64,000 nt of DNA from Methylobacterium sp. J-070 (GTDB lineage Bacteria; Pseudomonadota; Alphaproteobacteria; Rhizobiales; Beijerinckiaceae), in the NCBI RefSeq assembly GCF_022829385.1, contig NZ_JAKSXX010000116.1, positions 62,001 to 126,000 of the forward strand. Direction: 5' to 3'. Below, piece by piece: positions 8,604 through 21,347 of this stretch; position 1 is the first letter of the stretch; the number at the start of each line of letters is the position of its first letter. The notes under the pieces were generated by a model, which was not told where the DNA came from, made no database searches, and saw only the letters and a list, made by a program, of their open reading frames with translations. Made by a program: the position numbers and the translations under genes.

Positions 8604-10052
8604 ATGGACGCGTCTGGCCTGATGGGACGGAAGTCCGTCGACGACATCATCGAGAGCGGCGAGGGCGAGCAGCAGCTCTCGAAATCGCTGGGCGCCCTCT
8701 CGATCACCGCGATGGGCATCGGCGCGATCATCGGCGCCGGCATCTTCGTGCTGACCGGCACGGCCGCGGCGCAGTATGCCGGGCCGGGGATCATGCTCTC
8801 TTTCGTGCTCGGCGGCATCGCCTGCGCGTTCGTCGGCCTGTGCTACTCGGAGATGGCGGCGCTGATCCCGGTGGCCGGATCGAGCTACACCTACACCTAC
8901 GCGACGCTCGGCGAGTTCTTCGCGTGGCTGATCGGCTGGGACCTGATCCTGGAATACGCCATGGGGGCCGCCACCGTGGCGGTGGGCTGGTCGGGCTACG
9001 TCACCAGCATCCTGAAGGATGTCGGGATCGTGATCCCGCCGCAGTTCGCGCACGCGCCCGGCACGCCGATCGACGGCGGCGGCACCGCCCTGTTCAACCT
9101 GCCGGCGGTGCTCATCGTGGGGCTGATCACGACCCTGCTGATGCGCGGCACGAAGGAATCCGCGCGCTTCAACAACATCATGGTCGCGGTGAAGCTCACC
9201 GTGGTGGTGGCGTTCATCGCGCTGGGTTGGGGCCATGTCGACACCGCGCACTGGAGCCCGCTGATCCCGCCGAACGACGGCACCTTCGGGCAATACGGCT
9301 ACAGCGGCATCCTGCGCGGCGCGGGCGTGGTTTTCTTCGCCTTCATCGGCTTCGACGCGGTCTCGACCGCCGCGCAGGAGGCGCGCCGGCCGCAGAAGGA
9401 CATGCCCATCGGCATCCTGGGATCGCTGGCGGTCTGCACCATCCTGTACGTGCTGGTGGCCGCCGTGCTCACCGGCCTCGTGCCCTACAAGGACCTGAAC
9501 GTGCCGGACCCGATCGCCAAGGGCGTCGACGTCATCGGCATCGGCTGGTTCTCGATCGCCATCAAGCTCGGGGCGCTCACCGGCCTGACCACGGTGATCC
9601 TCGTGCTGCTTTACGGCCAGAGCCGGATCTTCTTCACGATGGCCCAGGACGGGCTGCTGCCGAAGACGTTCTCGCACGTCCACCCGACCTACCAGACGCC
9701 CTATCGCAGCCAGGTGCTGATCGGCATCGCGGTGGCGCTGGTGGCGGCCCTGGTGCCGATCAACATCCTGGGCGAGATGGTGAGCATCGGGACGCTCGCC
9801 GCCTTCATCCTGGTGTGCGGCTCGGTGATCTACCTGCGCCGCACCGACCGCCACATGAAGCGCCCATTCCGGGTGCCCGCCGTGCCGGTGGTGCCGATCC
9901 TGGGCATCCTGTTCTGTCTGCTGCTGATGGCCGGCCTGCCGCTCGACACGTGGCTGCGGCTGGTGATCTGGATGGCGATCGGACTGGTGATCTACTTCTT
10001 CTACGGCCGCAAGCACTCCGTCCTGCGCCGGAAGGACGGGACGACGCCGTAG
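8604..10052 (+). CDS. APC-family amino acid permease (cationic amino acid transporter type)
   Basis: A 482-residue inner-membrane transporter with about 12-14 hydrophobic segments. The N-terminus has a cytoplasmic head of about 35 residues, then the APC signature around MGIGAIIGAGIFVLTGTAAA (helix 1 with the broken GAGIF motif) and the FFAFIGFDAVSTAAQEARRPQKDMP segment of helix 6, both typical of the YfnA/CAT subgroup. It most likely imports amino acids with protons or exchanges them; substrate is not readable. It is a single gene, followed by a GC hairpin and a half copy of the 936-1109 repeat. Confidence 0.9.
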   Translation: MDASGLMGRKSVDDIIESGEGEQQLSKSLGALSITAMGIGAIIGAGIFVLTGTAAAQYAGPGIMLSFVLGGIACAFVGLCYSEMAALIPVAGSSYTYTYATLGEFFAWLIGWDLILEYAMGAATVAVGWSGYVTSILKDVGIVIPPQFAHAPGTPIDGGGTALFNLPAVLIVGLITTLLMRGTKESARFNNIMVAVKLTVVVAFIALGWGHVDTAHWSPLIPPNDGTFGQYGYSGILRGAGVVFFAFIGFDAVSTAAQEARRPQKDMPIGILGSLAVCTILYVLVAAVLTGLVPYKDLNVPDPIAKGVDVIGIGWFSIAIKLGALTGLTTVILVLLYGQSRIFFTMAQDGLLPKTFSHVHPTYQTPYRSQVLIGIAVALVAALVPINILGEMVSIGTLAAFILVCGSVIYLRRTDRHMKRPFRVPAVPVVPILGILFCLLLMAGLPLDTWLRLVIWMAIGLVIYFFYGRKHSVLRRKDGTTP

Positions 10053-10093
10053 CGCCGTTCGGGCGGGGCTGCGATCGCAGAGGGGCGCGGAGC

Positions 10094-10119
10094 CCCCTCC
10101 CCCGCAGAGGGGGGAGGGA
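10094..10119. repeat. Single end of the CCTCCCCC/GGGGGAGG repeat family
   Basis: A 24-base palindrome, identical to the right end of the element at 936-1109, lies between the permease and moaB stops (convergent genes). Just before it is a gggcgcggagcccc hairpin. The two together may end both transcripts, but there is no T run. Confidence 0.65.
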
Positions 10120-10133
10120 ACGCGTCGCGCTCT

Positions 10134-10691
10134 TCAAACAGAAAGACTCGCCCCCCGCCGCAGATGCTCGTCGAGCCGCGGCATGATCTCCACGAAATTG
10201 CAGGGCCGGTGCCGGTAGTCGAGCTGCTGGGCCAGGATCCCGTCCCAGGCGTCGCGGCAGGCGCCGGGCGAGCCCGGAAGCACGAACACGTAGGTCGCCC
10301 GCGCGACCCCGGCGGTCGCCCGGGACTGCAAAGTCGAGGTGCCGATCTTGTCGTACGAGATCCGGTGGAACACCGCCGAGAACCCGTCCATGCGCTTCTC
10401 GAACAGGGGCTCCAAAGCCTCCGGGGTCACGTCGCGGCCGGTGAAGCCGGTGCCGCCGGTGGTGAGCACCACGTCGACCCCCGGGTCGCGCAGCCACGCC
10501 TCCACCTGGCCGCGGATCGCCGGGATCTCGTCGGGCACGATGGCCCGGGCGGCCAGACGGTGACCCGCCTCGGTGAGCCGCTGCGCCAGGGTATCGCCCG
10601 AGCGGTCGTCCTCCGGACGGCGGGTATCGGAGACGGTGAGCACCGCGATGTTGAGCGGGACGAAGGAGCGGGCGGCGGACGGGTCGGCCAT
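10134..10691 (-). CDS. moaB: Molybdenum cofactor biosynthesis protein B
   Basis: A 185-residue protein of the MogA/MoaB family, which adenylylates molybdopterin (MogA) or has a related role (MoaB). The signatures are LNIAVLTVSDTRRPEDDRSGD near the N-terminus, VLTTGGTGFTGRDVTPEAL for the molybdopterin-binding TGGTG loop, and FVLPGSPGACRDAWDGIL late in the protein. The ATG at 10689-10691 is chosen because the longer open frame upstream has no family similarity. It is divergent from maiA with a 139-base gap. Confidence 0.92.
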   Translation of the reverse strand: MADPSAARSFVPLNIAVLTVSDTRRPEDDRSGDTLAQRLTEAGHRLAARAIVPDEIPAIRGQVEAWLRDPGVDVVLTTGGTGFTGRDVTPEALEPLFEKRMDGFSAVFHRISYDKIGTSTLQSRATAGVARATYVFVLPGSPGACRDAWDGILAQQLDYRHRPCNFVEIMPRLDEHLRRGASLSV

Positions 10692-10830
10692 CGTGCGGTA
10701 TCTCCGGGACAGGGGCCCGATATGGGCCGGCCGGATCCGGTTGTCGCCCCCGGCCGCCCCTCGCGATCCGCCCCTTGCGGCGGGCGGCAAACTCGGCTGT
10801 GCTGCTCCGGCCCCGTCGGAGACCCCTCTC

Positions 10831-11478
10831 ATGCACATGTACGGCAACTGGCGCTCGGCCGCCGCCTTCCGGGTGCGGATCGCGCTCAAGCTGAAGGGCA
10901 TCCCCTACGAGGAGACCTTCATCGACCTCGATGCCGGCGACCAGCACAAGCCGGAGTTCCGGGCGATCAACCCGCAGGGTGCGGTGCCGGCCCTGTTCGA
11001 CGGGGACGGGCCGCCGCTCACCCAATCGCTCGCGATCCTCGACTACCTGGAGGAGACCAAGGGCGGCGTGCGCCTCCTGCCCGAGGAGCCCCGGGCCCGG
11101 GCCCGGGCGCGCTCCCTGGCGCAGGTGGTCGCCTGCGACACCCATCCGCTCTACGTGCCCCGGGTGCGCACCTTCCTGATGGAGCATTACGGCCTGCCCC
11201 GGGAGCGGATGCTCGACTTCCTGCGCAACGCCTTCGAGACCGGCCTGCGGACGCTCGAGACGCGGCTCGGCTCTGAGCCCGGCACCGGCCGGTTCTGCCA
11301 GGGCGACGCGCCGAGCCACGCCGACCTCTGCCTCGTCAGCCTCTGGGTCGGCACGGGCATCTTCGGGATCGACACGGCCCCCTACCCCACGGTGGCGCGG
11401 ATCGCCGAGGCCTGCCTCGCCCTTCCGGAAGTCGCCGAGGCACACCCGTTGCGTCAGCCCGGCGCCCCCGGCGTCTGA
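10831..11478 (+). CDS. maiA: Maleylacetoacetate isomerase (zeta-class GST)
   Basis: MaiA turns maleylacetoacetate to fumarylacetoacetate in tyrosine/homogentisate breakdown, using glutathione. The 215-residue protein opens with MHMYGNWRSAAAFRVRIALK, where the S-x-x-x-x-R-V-R pattern is the zeta-GST active site, and continues with INPQGAVPALFDGDG and LTQSLAILDYLEE for the glutathione site. It could be another GST of the same class. The rest of the homogentisate pathway is not in the window. The alternative ATG at 10837 would remove two residues. Confidence 0.88.
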   Translation: MHMYGNWRSAAAFRVRIALKLKGIPYEETFIDLDAGDQHKPEFRAINPQGAVPALFDGDGPPLTQSLAILDYLEETKGGVRLLPEEPRARARARSLAQVVACDTHPLYVPRVRTFLMEHYGLPRERMLDFLRNAFETGLRTLETRLGSEPGTGRFCQGDAPSHADLCLVSLWVGTGIFGIDTAPYPTVARIAEACLALPEVAEAHPLRQPGAPGV

Positions 11479-11664
11479 GGCGGGGACGCGCGCTCTCGTC
11501 ACGCGTGCCCGCGGCAGGCAGATGTGGCAATCCGGCACCCGGCGCGTGTAAGAGCCTCTCGCGAAACGCCCGCTGCACCGTCGCCGCCGGGAAGAGGAGT
11601 TCCGGTGATCGGGCGCTTTGTCTGAGCAGGCCGGCGTTTTAATCCCGGTTCGGGGAAAGAAAGA

Positions 11665-13002
11665 GTGTCGATGGTACCCGTCGAGAACGAGTCCGGCCTG
11701 CATCGCGTCGTCGTGGTCGGAGGCGGCGCCGCCGGGCTGCAGCTAGTGACGAAGCTCGGCGACAAGCTCGGGCGCGGCAAGCGCGCGCACATCACGCTGG
11801 TGGATCGCGCCCGCACCCACATCTGGAAGCCGCTGCTCCACGAGGTCGCGGCCGGCAGCCTCGACATCGGCCACCACGCGGTGGACTACCTGCACCACGC
11901 CCATACCCACGGGTTCCGCTACCGGATCGGGCGCATGACCGGGCTCGACCGGGAGGCGCGCACGATCCAGCTCGCGGCGAGCCACGACGCGGAGGGGCGT
12001 GAGGTCACGCCCGAGCGCGCGGTCCCGTACGACACCCTGGTGATGGCGGTCGGCTCCACCACCAACGATTTCGGCACGCCGGGCGTGGCCGAGCACGCCA
12101 TCGCGCTCGACACCCAGGACCAGGCGGTGCGCTTCCACCAGCGCCTCGTGAACGCCTCCCTCCGGGCTCACACCCAGGCCGGTCCGGTCCGGCCGGGCCA
12201 GCTGCACGTCACGGTGATCGGCGCCGGCGCCACGGGGACCGAACTCGCCGCCGAGCTGCACCGGACCCTGCGCCACGTGGTCTCCACGGGCCTCGACCGG
12301 ATCGACCCGGGCAAGGACATCCGCATCACCCTCGTGGAGGCGGCGGACCGGATCCTGCCTGCGGTGCCGCAGCGGCTCTCGTCCGAGGTGATGCAGCTCC
12401 TCGACAAGATCGGCGTCGACGTGCGCGTCAAGGCGCGGGTGACCGAGGTCCGCGCCGACGGCGTGCAGCTCGCCGATGGCGCCTTCATCCCGTCGGAGCT
12501 GGTGGTCTGGGCGGCCGGCGTGAAGGCGCCGCCCTTCCTGCAGGGCATCGGCGGCCTGGAGACCACGCGGACCAACCAGCTCGTGGTCACCCCGACCCTG
12601 CAGACGACCCGGGACCCCGACATCTTCGCGCTCGGCGACTGCGCCTACCTGGTCGAGGCCGGCTCGGACACGCCGGTGCCACCCCGGGCCCAGGCCGCCC
12701 ACCAGCAGGCGAGCCACCTCATCGGCCAGATCCAGGCGAAGATCGACGGCAAGCCGCTGCGGCCGTTCCGGTACAAGGACTTCGGATCGCTGGTCTCGCT
12801 CGGCGAATATTCCACCGTGGGCAGCCTGATGGGCTTCGTCCGCGGCAAGAACATGCTGATCGCCGGCCTGTTCGCCCGGATGATGTACCGCTCGCTCTAC
12901 AAGATGCACGAGCGGGCGCTCCACGGCACCGCCAAGACGGCCCTCGACACCCTGGCGCGGGCGCTCACCCGCCGCACCGAGCCGCGGGTGAAGCTCCACT
13001 AG
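11665..13002 (+). CDS. ndh: Type II NADH dehydrogenase (NDH-2)
   Basis: A single-subunit, non-proton-pumping NADH:quinone oxidoreductase on the inner face of the membrane. The 445-residue flavoprotein has an FAD dinucleotide fold at the N-terminus (HRVVVVGGGAAGLQLVTKL), a second one for NADH (LHVTVIGAGATGTELAAEL), the AAGVKAPPFL motif and the FAD-binding DIFALGDCAYL. After the second Rossmann domain comes a hydrophobic/basic region that should hold it on the membrane. The GTG at 11665 and the ATG at 11671 are both possible starts. It is followed by the EthD-like gene on the same strand. Confidence 0.92.
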   Translation: MSMVPVENESGLHRVVVVGGGAAGLQLVTKLGDKLGRGKRAHITLVDRARTHIWKPLLHEVAAGSLDIGHHAVDYLHHAHTHGFRYRIGRMTGLDREARTIQLAASHDAEGREVTPERAVPYDTLVMAVGSTTNDFGTPGVAEHAIALDTQDQAVRFHQRLVNASLRAHTQAGPVRPGQLHVTVIGAGATGTELAAELHRTLRHVVSTGLDRIDPGKDIRITLVEAADRILPAVPQRLSSEVMQLLDKIGVDVRVKARVTEVRADGVQLADGAFIPSELVVWAAGVKAPPFLQGIGGLETTRTNQLVVTPTLQTTRDPDIFALGDCAYLVEAGSDTPVPPRAQAAHQQASHLIGQIQAKIDGKPLRPFRYKDFGSLVSLGEYSTVGSLMGFVRGKNMLIAGLFARMMYRSLYKMHERALHGTAKTALDTLARALTRRTEPRVKLH

Positions 13003-13056
13003 GGCCGTCCCGAAGCCCCGGGCGTTCCAAATTTTCCGACCGTGAGAACAACCGAC

Positions 13057-13368
13057 ATGATCCTGGTGAGCGTGATGTACCCCGCCGGCCCGAGCTTCGA
13101 CATGGGCTACTATCTCGGCCACCACATGCCGCTGGTGCGCGAGCGCTGGTCGTCCCTCGGCCTCCACGACGCGAAGGTGGTCAAGGGCGCCGGCACCCCG
13201 GACGGCGGCGCCGCTCCGTTCCAGGTGATGGCGCTGCTGACCTTCGAGTCGACCGATGCCTTCAAGAAGGCGGTGGCGGCCCACGGGGACGAGATCTTCG
13301 CCGACATCCCGAACTTCACCCAGGCCCAGGCCCAGGTGCAGCTCAACGACTTCGCGGAAAGCCCGTGA
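13057..13368 (+). CDS. EthD-like dimeric alpha-beta barrel protein
   Basis: A 103-residue protein with the small ferredoxin-like fold of the EthD family: an N-terminal strand MILVSVMYPAG, then GYYLGHHMPLVRERW carrying the H-M-P-L-V pattern typical of the family, and DFAESP at the end. The role of EthD-like proteins is unclear; some take part in breakdown of ethers or quinones. The ATG at 13057 is preferred to the GTG at 13042. Its stop overlaps the GTG of the next gene by four bases (GTGA), so the two are probably translationally coupled. Confidence 0.8.
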   Translation: MILVSVMYPAGPSFDMGYYLGHHMPLVRERWSSLGLHDAKVVKGAGTPDGGAAPFQVMALLTFESTDAFKKAVAAHGDEIFADIPNFTQAQAQVQLNDFAESP

Positions 13369-13670
13369 TCGACATCGTCAAGGCGGTGCAGGCGGCCGAT
13401 CCTGGCCTCGGCACCTACGTCATCGTGCTGCGCGCCGATTCCCGGGCCCTCGACGGACCGGGGCGCTTCACGCCGGACGCCCAGGCGTGGATTGCCGCCA
13501 ATGCCCCCGGCGGCCGGCTCGCCCGGGTGCGGATCCTGCTGGCGCCGTTCCCGGGCGCCGCCCCCGCGGAGCGCGACGTCACCGTCGCGGCCTTCGCGGA
13601 TCCCCGGGCGCTCGCCGCCTTCGCCACGGCCTGGACGGGCGACCCGCTGCCGGAGGAGGACGAGGCGTAG
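13365..13670 (+). CDS. Hypothetical small protein coupled to the EthD-like gene
   Basis: A 101-residue protein with no family I recognise. It starts with GTG at 13365, overlapping the previous stop by four bases, and begins with the sequence IDIVKAVQAADPGLGTY. It is soluble and acidic at its end (GDPLPEEDEA). The overlap suggests it is made in fixed ratio with the EthD-like protein. The codon use is normal for the region. It is convergent with the large sensor kinase gene, 25 bases away. Confidence 0.7.
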   Translation: MIDIVKAVQAADPGLGTYVIVLRADSRALDGPGRFTPDAQAWIAANAPGGRLARVRILLAPFPGAAPAERDVTVAAFADPRALAAFATAWTGDPLPEEDEA

Positions 13671-13695
13671 CCCGGCTCGGGGCGCCCGGTCGCCT

Positions 13696-17034
<3,339 letters not shown>

Positions 17035-17206
17035 GTACCGTCTCCGGATGCGGAAGCGCCGATGTGGATCGCCTCCGCGGCGGGCGGGCGATGGCGCAGC
17101 TTACAGCGTCGGGCCGAAAGGTGGCCTTCGGCTTTCGGGTGATGACGACGCGGATCGGGAACCCGGCGCTTCGTCCCGATGTCGGGACGCGGCGCGGGGC
17201 CACTCC

Positions 17207-18466
17207 TCAAGCGCGATCGGCCTGCGCGGCGTCCATGCGCAGCCGGGCGGCCTCGAGGGCCCAGACCATGCCGAGCATCATGTAGACGTGGCGCCACTTC
17301 TCGATATCGATCTGGACGGCCTGCAGGAAGAACATCAGCAGGGCCGGCCACACGATCTGCGCGTGCGCCCGAACCGGCGACGGCCGCGCCAGCAGCCGGA
17401 AGCCGACGAAAGCCGTGCTCAGCACCAGTTCGATGAAGACCGCGCCCCCGAGCCAGCCGCCATTGGCGAAGGAGCCGATGTAGGAATTGTGCGGCTCCAG
17501 CCCGAAGACCAGCCGCCAGTGCATCGGGCCCATGCCGAAGGGACGCTCCAGCAGCATGGCGAAGCCGCGCATCTGGTTGCCGAAGCGGCCGGTCTCGCCC
17601 TGGTCGTAGTCCTGCGCCAGGGACGCGCGGATCTCGAACATCTTGTGCACGTGGTCGACCGAGAGCAGGGCGATCACCGCGACCGTGCCGAGCACGAGCG
17701 TCGCGAGGGTCAGGAGCACGATCCGGCGCCGCAGACGGAGCGACGCGCTGCCCGCATAGACCGAGCCCACCATCAGGAGGACCGCGACGCCGCTCCCCGC
17801 CCAGGAACCGCGGGAGAAGGACAGGAAGATGCCGGCCACGATGATCAGCAGGCCGGCGAGCGACGCGAGCGGCCGTCGCGCGGTGCCGGTGAGCAGGCCG
17901 TGCATCAGGTAGAGGGCGCCGAGCGTCAGGAACGAGCCGAACACGTTCGGGTCCTGGAAGGTGCCCGAGGCCCGGTCGTACTTGTAGAACAGGTCCTCGA
18001 TCCCGAGCCACTGCAGGTAGCCGACGATGCCGAGCGCGGCCGAGAACACGCAGCTCGCCGTGTAGGCCTTGAGCGCCAGTTCCATCCGGGCCTGCGTGTC
18101 GTCCGAGAAGAACATGGCGAAGAACGTGCAGGTGACCGCGAGGTAGATCAGCTGGACCGTCCAGGTGACCGGGAAATCCTCGTTCAGATACGGCAGCAGC
18201 GCCATGACGATCGCCGCGAGGTAGAGCAGCAGGAGCGCGAGCAACGGCACCGCCCCGCGGTGCAGGCGCACGCCGAGGCAGAGCCACAGCAGCATCGTGG
18301 GCAGCGCCACCGCGTCGTAGGGCGAGGTCTCCGAGAAGGCGAAGCACGCGAAGAAGATGAACGCTGCGAACAGCGCCTTGGCCGATCCCTGGACGACCGT
18401 GCGGAGCGGGATTCCGCCCGCGAGCCCGGACGGGACCGGGGCTCCGGGCGCTGCGGTATAGGCCAT
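17207..18466 (-). CDS. O-antigen ligase/polymerase-like membrane protein (Wzy_C/ExoQ type)
   Basis: A 419-residue protein with about ten to twelve hydrophobic segments and the O-antigen-ligase domain. The key periplasmic loop is visible late in the protein as GLEPHNSYIGSFANGGWLGG, where PHNSYI is the hallmark of the family. Proteins of this kind join polysaccharide chains to lipid carriers or polymerise exopolysaccharide in the periplasm. Start ATG is at 18464-18466 (MAYTAAPG); a longer frame upstream is unlikely. It is alone between the kinase and the COG0523 gene, with no other polysaccharide genes close by, so its substrate stays open. Confidence 0.83.
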   Translation of the reverse strand: MAYTAAPGAPVPSGLAGGIPLRTVVQGSAKALFAAFIFFACFAFSETSPYDAVALPTMLLWLCLGVRLHRGAVPLLALLLLYLAAIVMALLPYLNEDFPVTWTVQLIYLAVTCTFFAMFFSDDTQARMELALKAYTASCVFSAALGIVGYLQWLGIEDLFYKYDRASGTFQDPNVFGSFLTLGALYLMHGLLTGTARRPLASLAGLLIIVAGIFLSFSRGSWAGSGVAVLLMVGSVYAGSASLRLRRRIVLLTLATLVLGTVAVIALLSVDHVHKMFEIRASLAQDYDQGETGRFGNQMRGFAMLLERPFGMGPMHWRLVFGLEPHNSYIGSFANGGWLGGAVFIELVLSTAFVGFRLLARPSPVRAHAQIVWPALLMFFLQAVQIDIEKWRHVYMMLGMVWALEAARLRMDAAQADRA

Positions 18467-18713
18467 GATACGCGGGCTCCGCGGGCCGGTTACGCAGGCC
18501 CGCGACCGCAAGACTGACAGTCAATGGTTGAGAATCGGCTTCGCGGCGGGCGCCGCGGGCCATCGCTGCCGAAGATCTTATTCGCCCGCGTGCCTGGGCG
18601 TTTGCCGAAACGCGCCCCGATCCGTCGTCCCGGGGGGCGCGCGGCAAAGTCCGGGATCCGGGCGCGCCCGCGGCGGCCCGGAACGACGAGGCCGCGTCCT
18701 CACATGCAGGATC

Positions 18714-19715
18714 TCACGCCCGGCAGCCCTCGAATCCCTGCCGGATCGCCGCCTCGTCGAGGTTGCGCCCGATGAACACGACGCGGGAGACACGCGGCTC
18801 GTCCGGCTTCCAATCGCCCTGGACGTCCCCGTCGAGGATCATGTGCACGCCCTGGAAGACGAAGCGCTTGGGCTCGTCCGGGAAGGCCACGATCCCCTTG
18901 CAGCGGAGGATGTCGGGACCCTGGACCTGGGTGAGGTTCGAGATCCACGGCATGAACCTCTCCGGATCGACCGCCCCGTCGATCCGGGCCGAGATCGACC
19001 GGATATCGGAATCGTGATGATGGTGGTGCCCCTCCTCCAGGAAGTCGGGCTCCACCTCGAGGATGCGGTCGAGGTCGAAGGCGTTGCGCTCCAGCACGGC
19101 GTCGAGGGGCACGGCGCAGTTCTGCGTGCGATGGAGCTTGGCCAGCGGGTTGATGGTGCGGATCTCGGCCTCGACCCGATCGAGGTCGTCCGGCCCGACG
19201 AGGTCGCTCTTGTTCAGCAGGATCACGTCCGCGAAGGCGATCTGGTTCCTCGCCTCGGGGGCGTCCTTCAGACGGTCGGACAGCCACTTGGCGTCGGCGA
19301 CCGTCACGACGGCGTCGAGCCGGGCGGCCTCGCCGACGTCCTGATCGACGAAGAAGGTCTGCGCCACCGGTGCCGGGTCGGCGAGGCCGGTGGTCTCGAC
19401 GATGATCGCGTCGAACTTGCCCCGGCGCTTCACCAGGCCGTCCATGATGCGGATCAGGTCGCCGCGCACGGTGCAGCAGACGCAGCCGTTGTTCATCTCG
19501 AACACCTCCTCGTCCGCGCCGACGACGAGGTCGTTGTCGATGCCGATCTCGCCGAACTCGTTGACGATCACGGCGTAGCGCTTGCCGTGGTTCTCGGTGA
19601 GAATCCGGTTGAGGAGGGTGGTCTTGCCGGCACCGAGATAACCGGTCAGCACGGTCACCGGGATCTTGCCGGCGGGGGATCCGGCCTGGGCGGAAGCAGC
19701 GCTCGTATCGGTCAT
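18714..19715 (-). CDS. COG0523 (CobW/P47K family) metal-chaperone GTPase
   Basis: A 333-residue GTPase of the family that delivers or handles metals, mostly zinc or cobalt. The Walker A motif is in [12 protein letters not shown], the metal-binding CxCC motif in [12 protein letters not shown], the Walker B/switch region around [11 protein letters not shown] and the NKSD guanine motif in LLNKSDL. Between the two domains is a run of five histidines ([11 protein letters not shown]), a typical extra metal-binding loop. The ATG at 19713-19715 (MTDTSAAS) is preferred, because the earlier ATG at 19785-19787 overlaps a Zur-like dyad. CobW in the strict sense is excluded by context: no cobN is adjacent, and the divergent neighbour is a heavy-metal RND pump. 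Confidence 0.9.
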   Translation of the reverse strand: MTDTSAASAQAGSPAGKIPVTVLTGYLGAGKTTLLNRILTENHGKRYAVIVNEFGEIGIDNDLVVGADEEVFEMNNGCVCCTVRGDLIRIMDGLVKRRGKFDAIIVETTGLADPAPVAQTFFVDQDVGEAARLDAVVTVADAKWLSDRLKDAPEARNQIAFADVILLNKSDLVGPDDLDRVEAEIRTINPLAKLHRTQNCAVPLDAVLERNAFDLDRILEVEPDFLEEGHHHHHDSDIRSISARIDGAVDPERFMPWISNLTQVQGPDILRCKGIVAFPDEPKRFVFQGVHMILDGDVQGDWKPDEPRVSRVVFIGRNLDEAAIRQGFEGCRA

Positions 19716-19781
19716 GACGGGTTCTTCGGTGGCAGGAAGGGTCGGTCGGCGCGGATCGGGCTGGGCAGCGCCCGCGACCGT

Positions 19782-19796
19782 TGTCATATTGTAACA
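19782..19796. promoter_or_regulatory. Zur-like dyad upstream of COG0523 gene
   Basis: The bases tgtcatattgtaaca form an imperfect inverted repeat with TGT/ACA ends and alternating matches inside, resembling the alphaproteobacterial Zur/Fur-type boxes. It lies 67 bases before the COG0523 start and 213 bases before the RND adaptor start, so it could control either side. The assignment to Zur is inference from the shape and from the zinc-related neighbours. Confidence 0.45.
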
Positions 19797-20008
19797 GATT
19801 CCCGCAAAGGAAGGTGGTGCCACACGGTTTCGCGACCGGGCCGGCCGATCGATTGCGAGTCAGATAAGCTTTGCTCTAGGCATACTGCACCGTGTGGAAT
19901 GTTCCGCGCGGTCCGCCATAGAAAAGCACCTGTGCTCACGTTGATGTGGGCGGCGTCCCGGCGCGAAGCGTGTCCCATTCAGTCGGCCCGGTTCCCGAAG
20001 ATCATCCC

Positions 20009-21331
20009 ATGGACGCCCGAAATCCGCTGGAACAGGACAAGGCCGTCACCGCGCCGCCGCGCAGCCGCCGGTGGCCGGGCCTCCTGATCGCGCTTCTGCT
20101 GGTCGCGGGTGCGGCCGGCCTCGCCTTCGCGTTCCCGGACCGCGCCCGCGGGGCCGCCTCGGGTCTCGTCGCCTCGCTGACCGGCCTGTTCGGCCAGAGC
20201 AACCCCGATCCGGGCATCGATGCGGAGAAGGCCAACCCGGTCGAGCGGATCTTCCGGCCCACCAAAGAGCAGCGCGCCGCCTTCGAGATCCTGCCGGTGG
20301 CCATGCAGGTGTTCCGCCCGGAAGGATCCGCAGAGGGTCGCATCGCGCTCAACGAGGACGACAACGTGCCGGTGGTCTCGCCCTACGCGGGCCGCGTGAC
20401 CAAGGTGCAGGCCCGGGCCGGCGACGACGTGAAGGCCGGCGACGTCCTCCTGACGCTGGAGGCCACCGACATGGTCCAGGCGCAGAACGACTATCAGGCG
20501 GCCCTGAACAATCTGCAGAAGCAGCAGGCACTGCTGAAGCTCGACCAGACGATCGCGGCACGCCAGCAGGAACTGTTCCAGGCCCACGCGGTGGCGCTGA
20601 AGGACTATCAGTCCGCCCAGAACGACGTGATCGCGGCGCAGAGCGACCTGAAGACCGCAGAGGCCGCCCTCGACGCCGTGAAGAACCGGCTGCGCCTGCT
20701 GGGCAAGACCGACGCCGAGATCGCCGCCTACGAGAAGAAGGGTACGATGAGTCCGGAGACCCAGATCCGGGCGCCGATCGCCGGCACGATCGTCCAGCGC
20801 AAGGTCGGCACGGGTCAGTACCTCTCGGCCTCCAGCGACCCGGTCTTCGTGATCGGCGACCTGTCGACGGTCTGGCTCATCGCCAACGTCCGCGAGAGCG
20901 AGATCCCGAAGATCCGCATCGGCCAGGAGGTCGAGGCGAAGGTTGCGGGCTTCGGCGCACGAGTGTTCAAGGCGCGGGTAAACTACATGGCCTCCAGCCT
21001 CGATCCGGCCACGCGCCGCCTCGCCGTCCGCAGCGAGGTCGACAACCCCGATCGGGTGCTGCGCCCCGAGATGTTCGCCACCTACACGATCGTCACCGGC
21101 AAGGGCGAGCCGTCGCCCAGCGTCCCGGTGGCCGCCATCGTGTACGAGGGCGACCGCACGCATGTCTGGGTGGCCCGGCCGGACGGGGCCGTCGAGGCGC
21201 GCGACATCAAGCTCGGCCTGATCAACGGCGACAACGCCCAGGTCGTCCTGGGTCTGCACGCGGGCGAGCAGGTCGTGACCCGCGGCGCCCTGTTCATCGA
21301 CCGGGCGGCCACCGGCGACAAGGCATCCTGA
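20009..21331 (+). CDS. RND efflux periplasmic adaptor subunit (CzcB/HlyD family)
   Basis: A 440-residue membrane-fusion protein of a tripartite efflux pump. One N-terminal membrane anchor (around LLIALLLVAGAAGLAFAF, residues 25-42) is followed by the lipoyl half PYAGRVTKVQARAGDDVKAGDVLL, a long alpha-helical hairpin with many Gln, the second lipoyl half TQIRAPIAGTIVQRKVGTGQ-like region and a beta barrel. This layout matches CzcB/CusB-type adaptors. ATG 20009 (MDARNPLEQD) is chosen over GTG 19946. The RND pump gene follows after 16 bases. There is no obvious His-rich metal-binding N-terminus as in CusB. Confidence 0.9.
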   Translation: MDARNPLEQDKAVTAPPRSRRWPGLLIALLLVAGAAGLAFAFPDRARGAASGLVASLTGLFGQSNPDPGIDAEKANPVERIFRPTKEQRAAFEILPVAMQVFRPEGSAEGRIALNEDDNVPVVSPYAGRVTKVQARAGDDVKAGDVLLTLEATDMVQAQNDYQAALNNLQKQQALLKLDQTIAARQQELFQAHAVALKDYQSAQNDVIAAQSDLKTAEAALDAVKNRLRLLGKTDAEIAAYEKKGTMSPETQIRAPIAGTIVQRKVGTGQYLSASSDPVFVIGDLSTVWLIANVRESEIPKIRIGQEVEAKVAGFGARVFKARVNYMASSLDPATRRLAVRSEVDNPDRVLRPEMFATYTIVTGKGEPSPSVPVAAIVYEGDRTHVWVARPDGAVEARDIKLGLINGDNAQVVLGLHAGEQVVTRGALFIDRAATGDKAS

Positions 21332-21347
21332 GCGAGGATCCGGTCCG

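Noticed and set aside
6678..10016. A 1112-residue minus-strand open frame through the permease gene
   Set aside because: Only the first 1.1 kb (radical SAM) shows a protein family. The rest is antisense to the permease and reads as His/Arg/Asp-rich low complexity, typical of the antisense of GC-rich genes.
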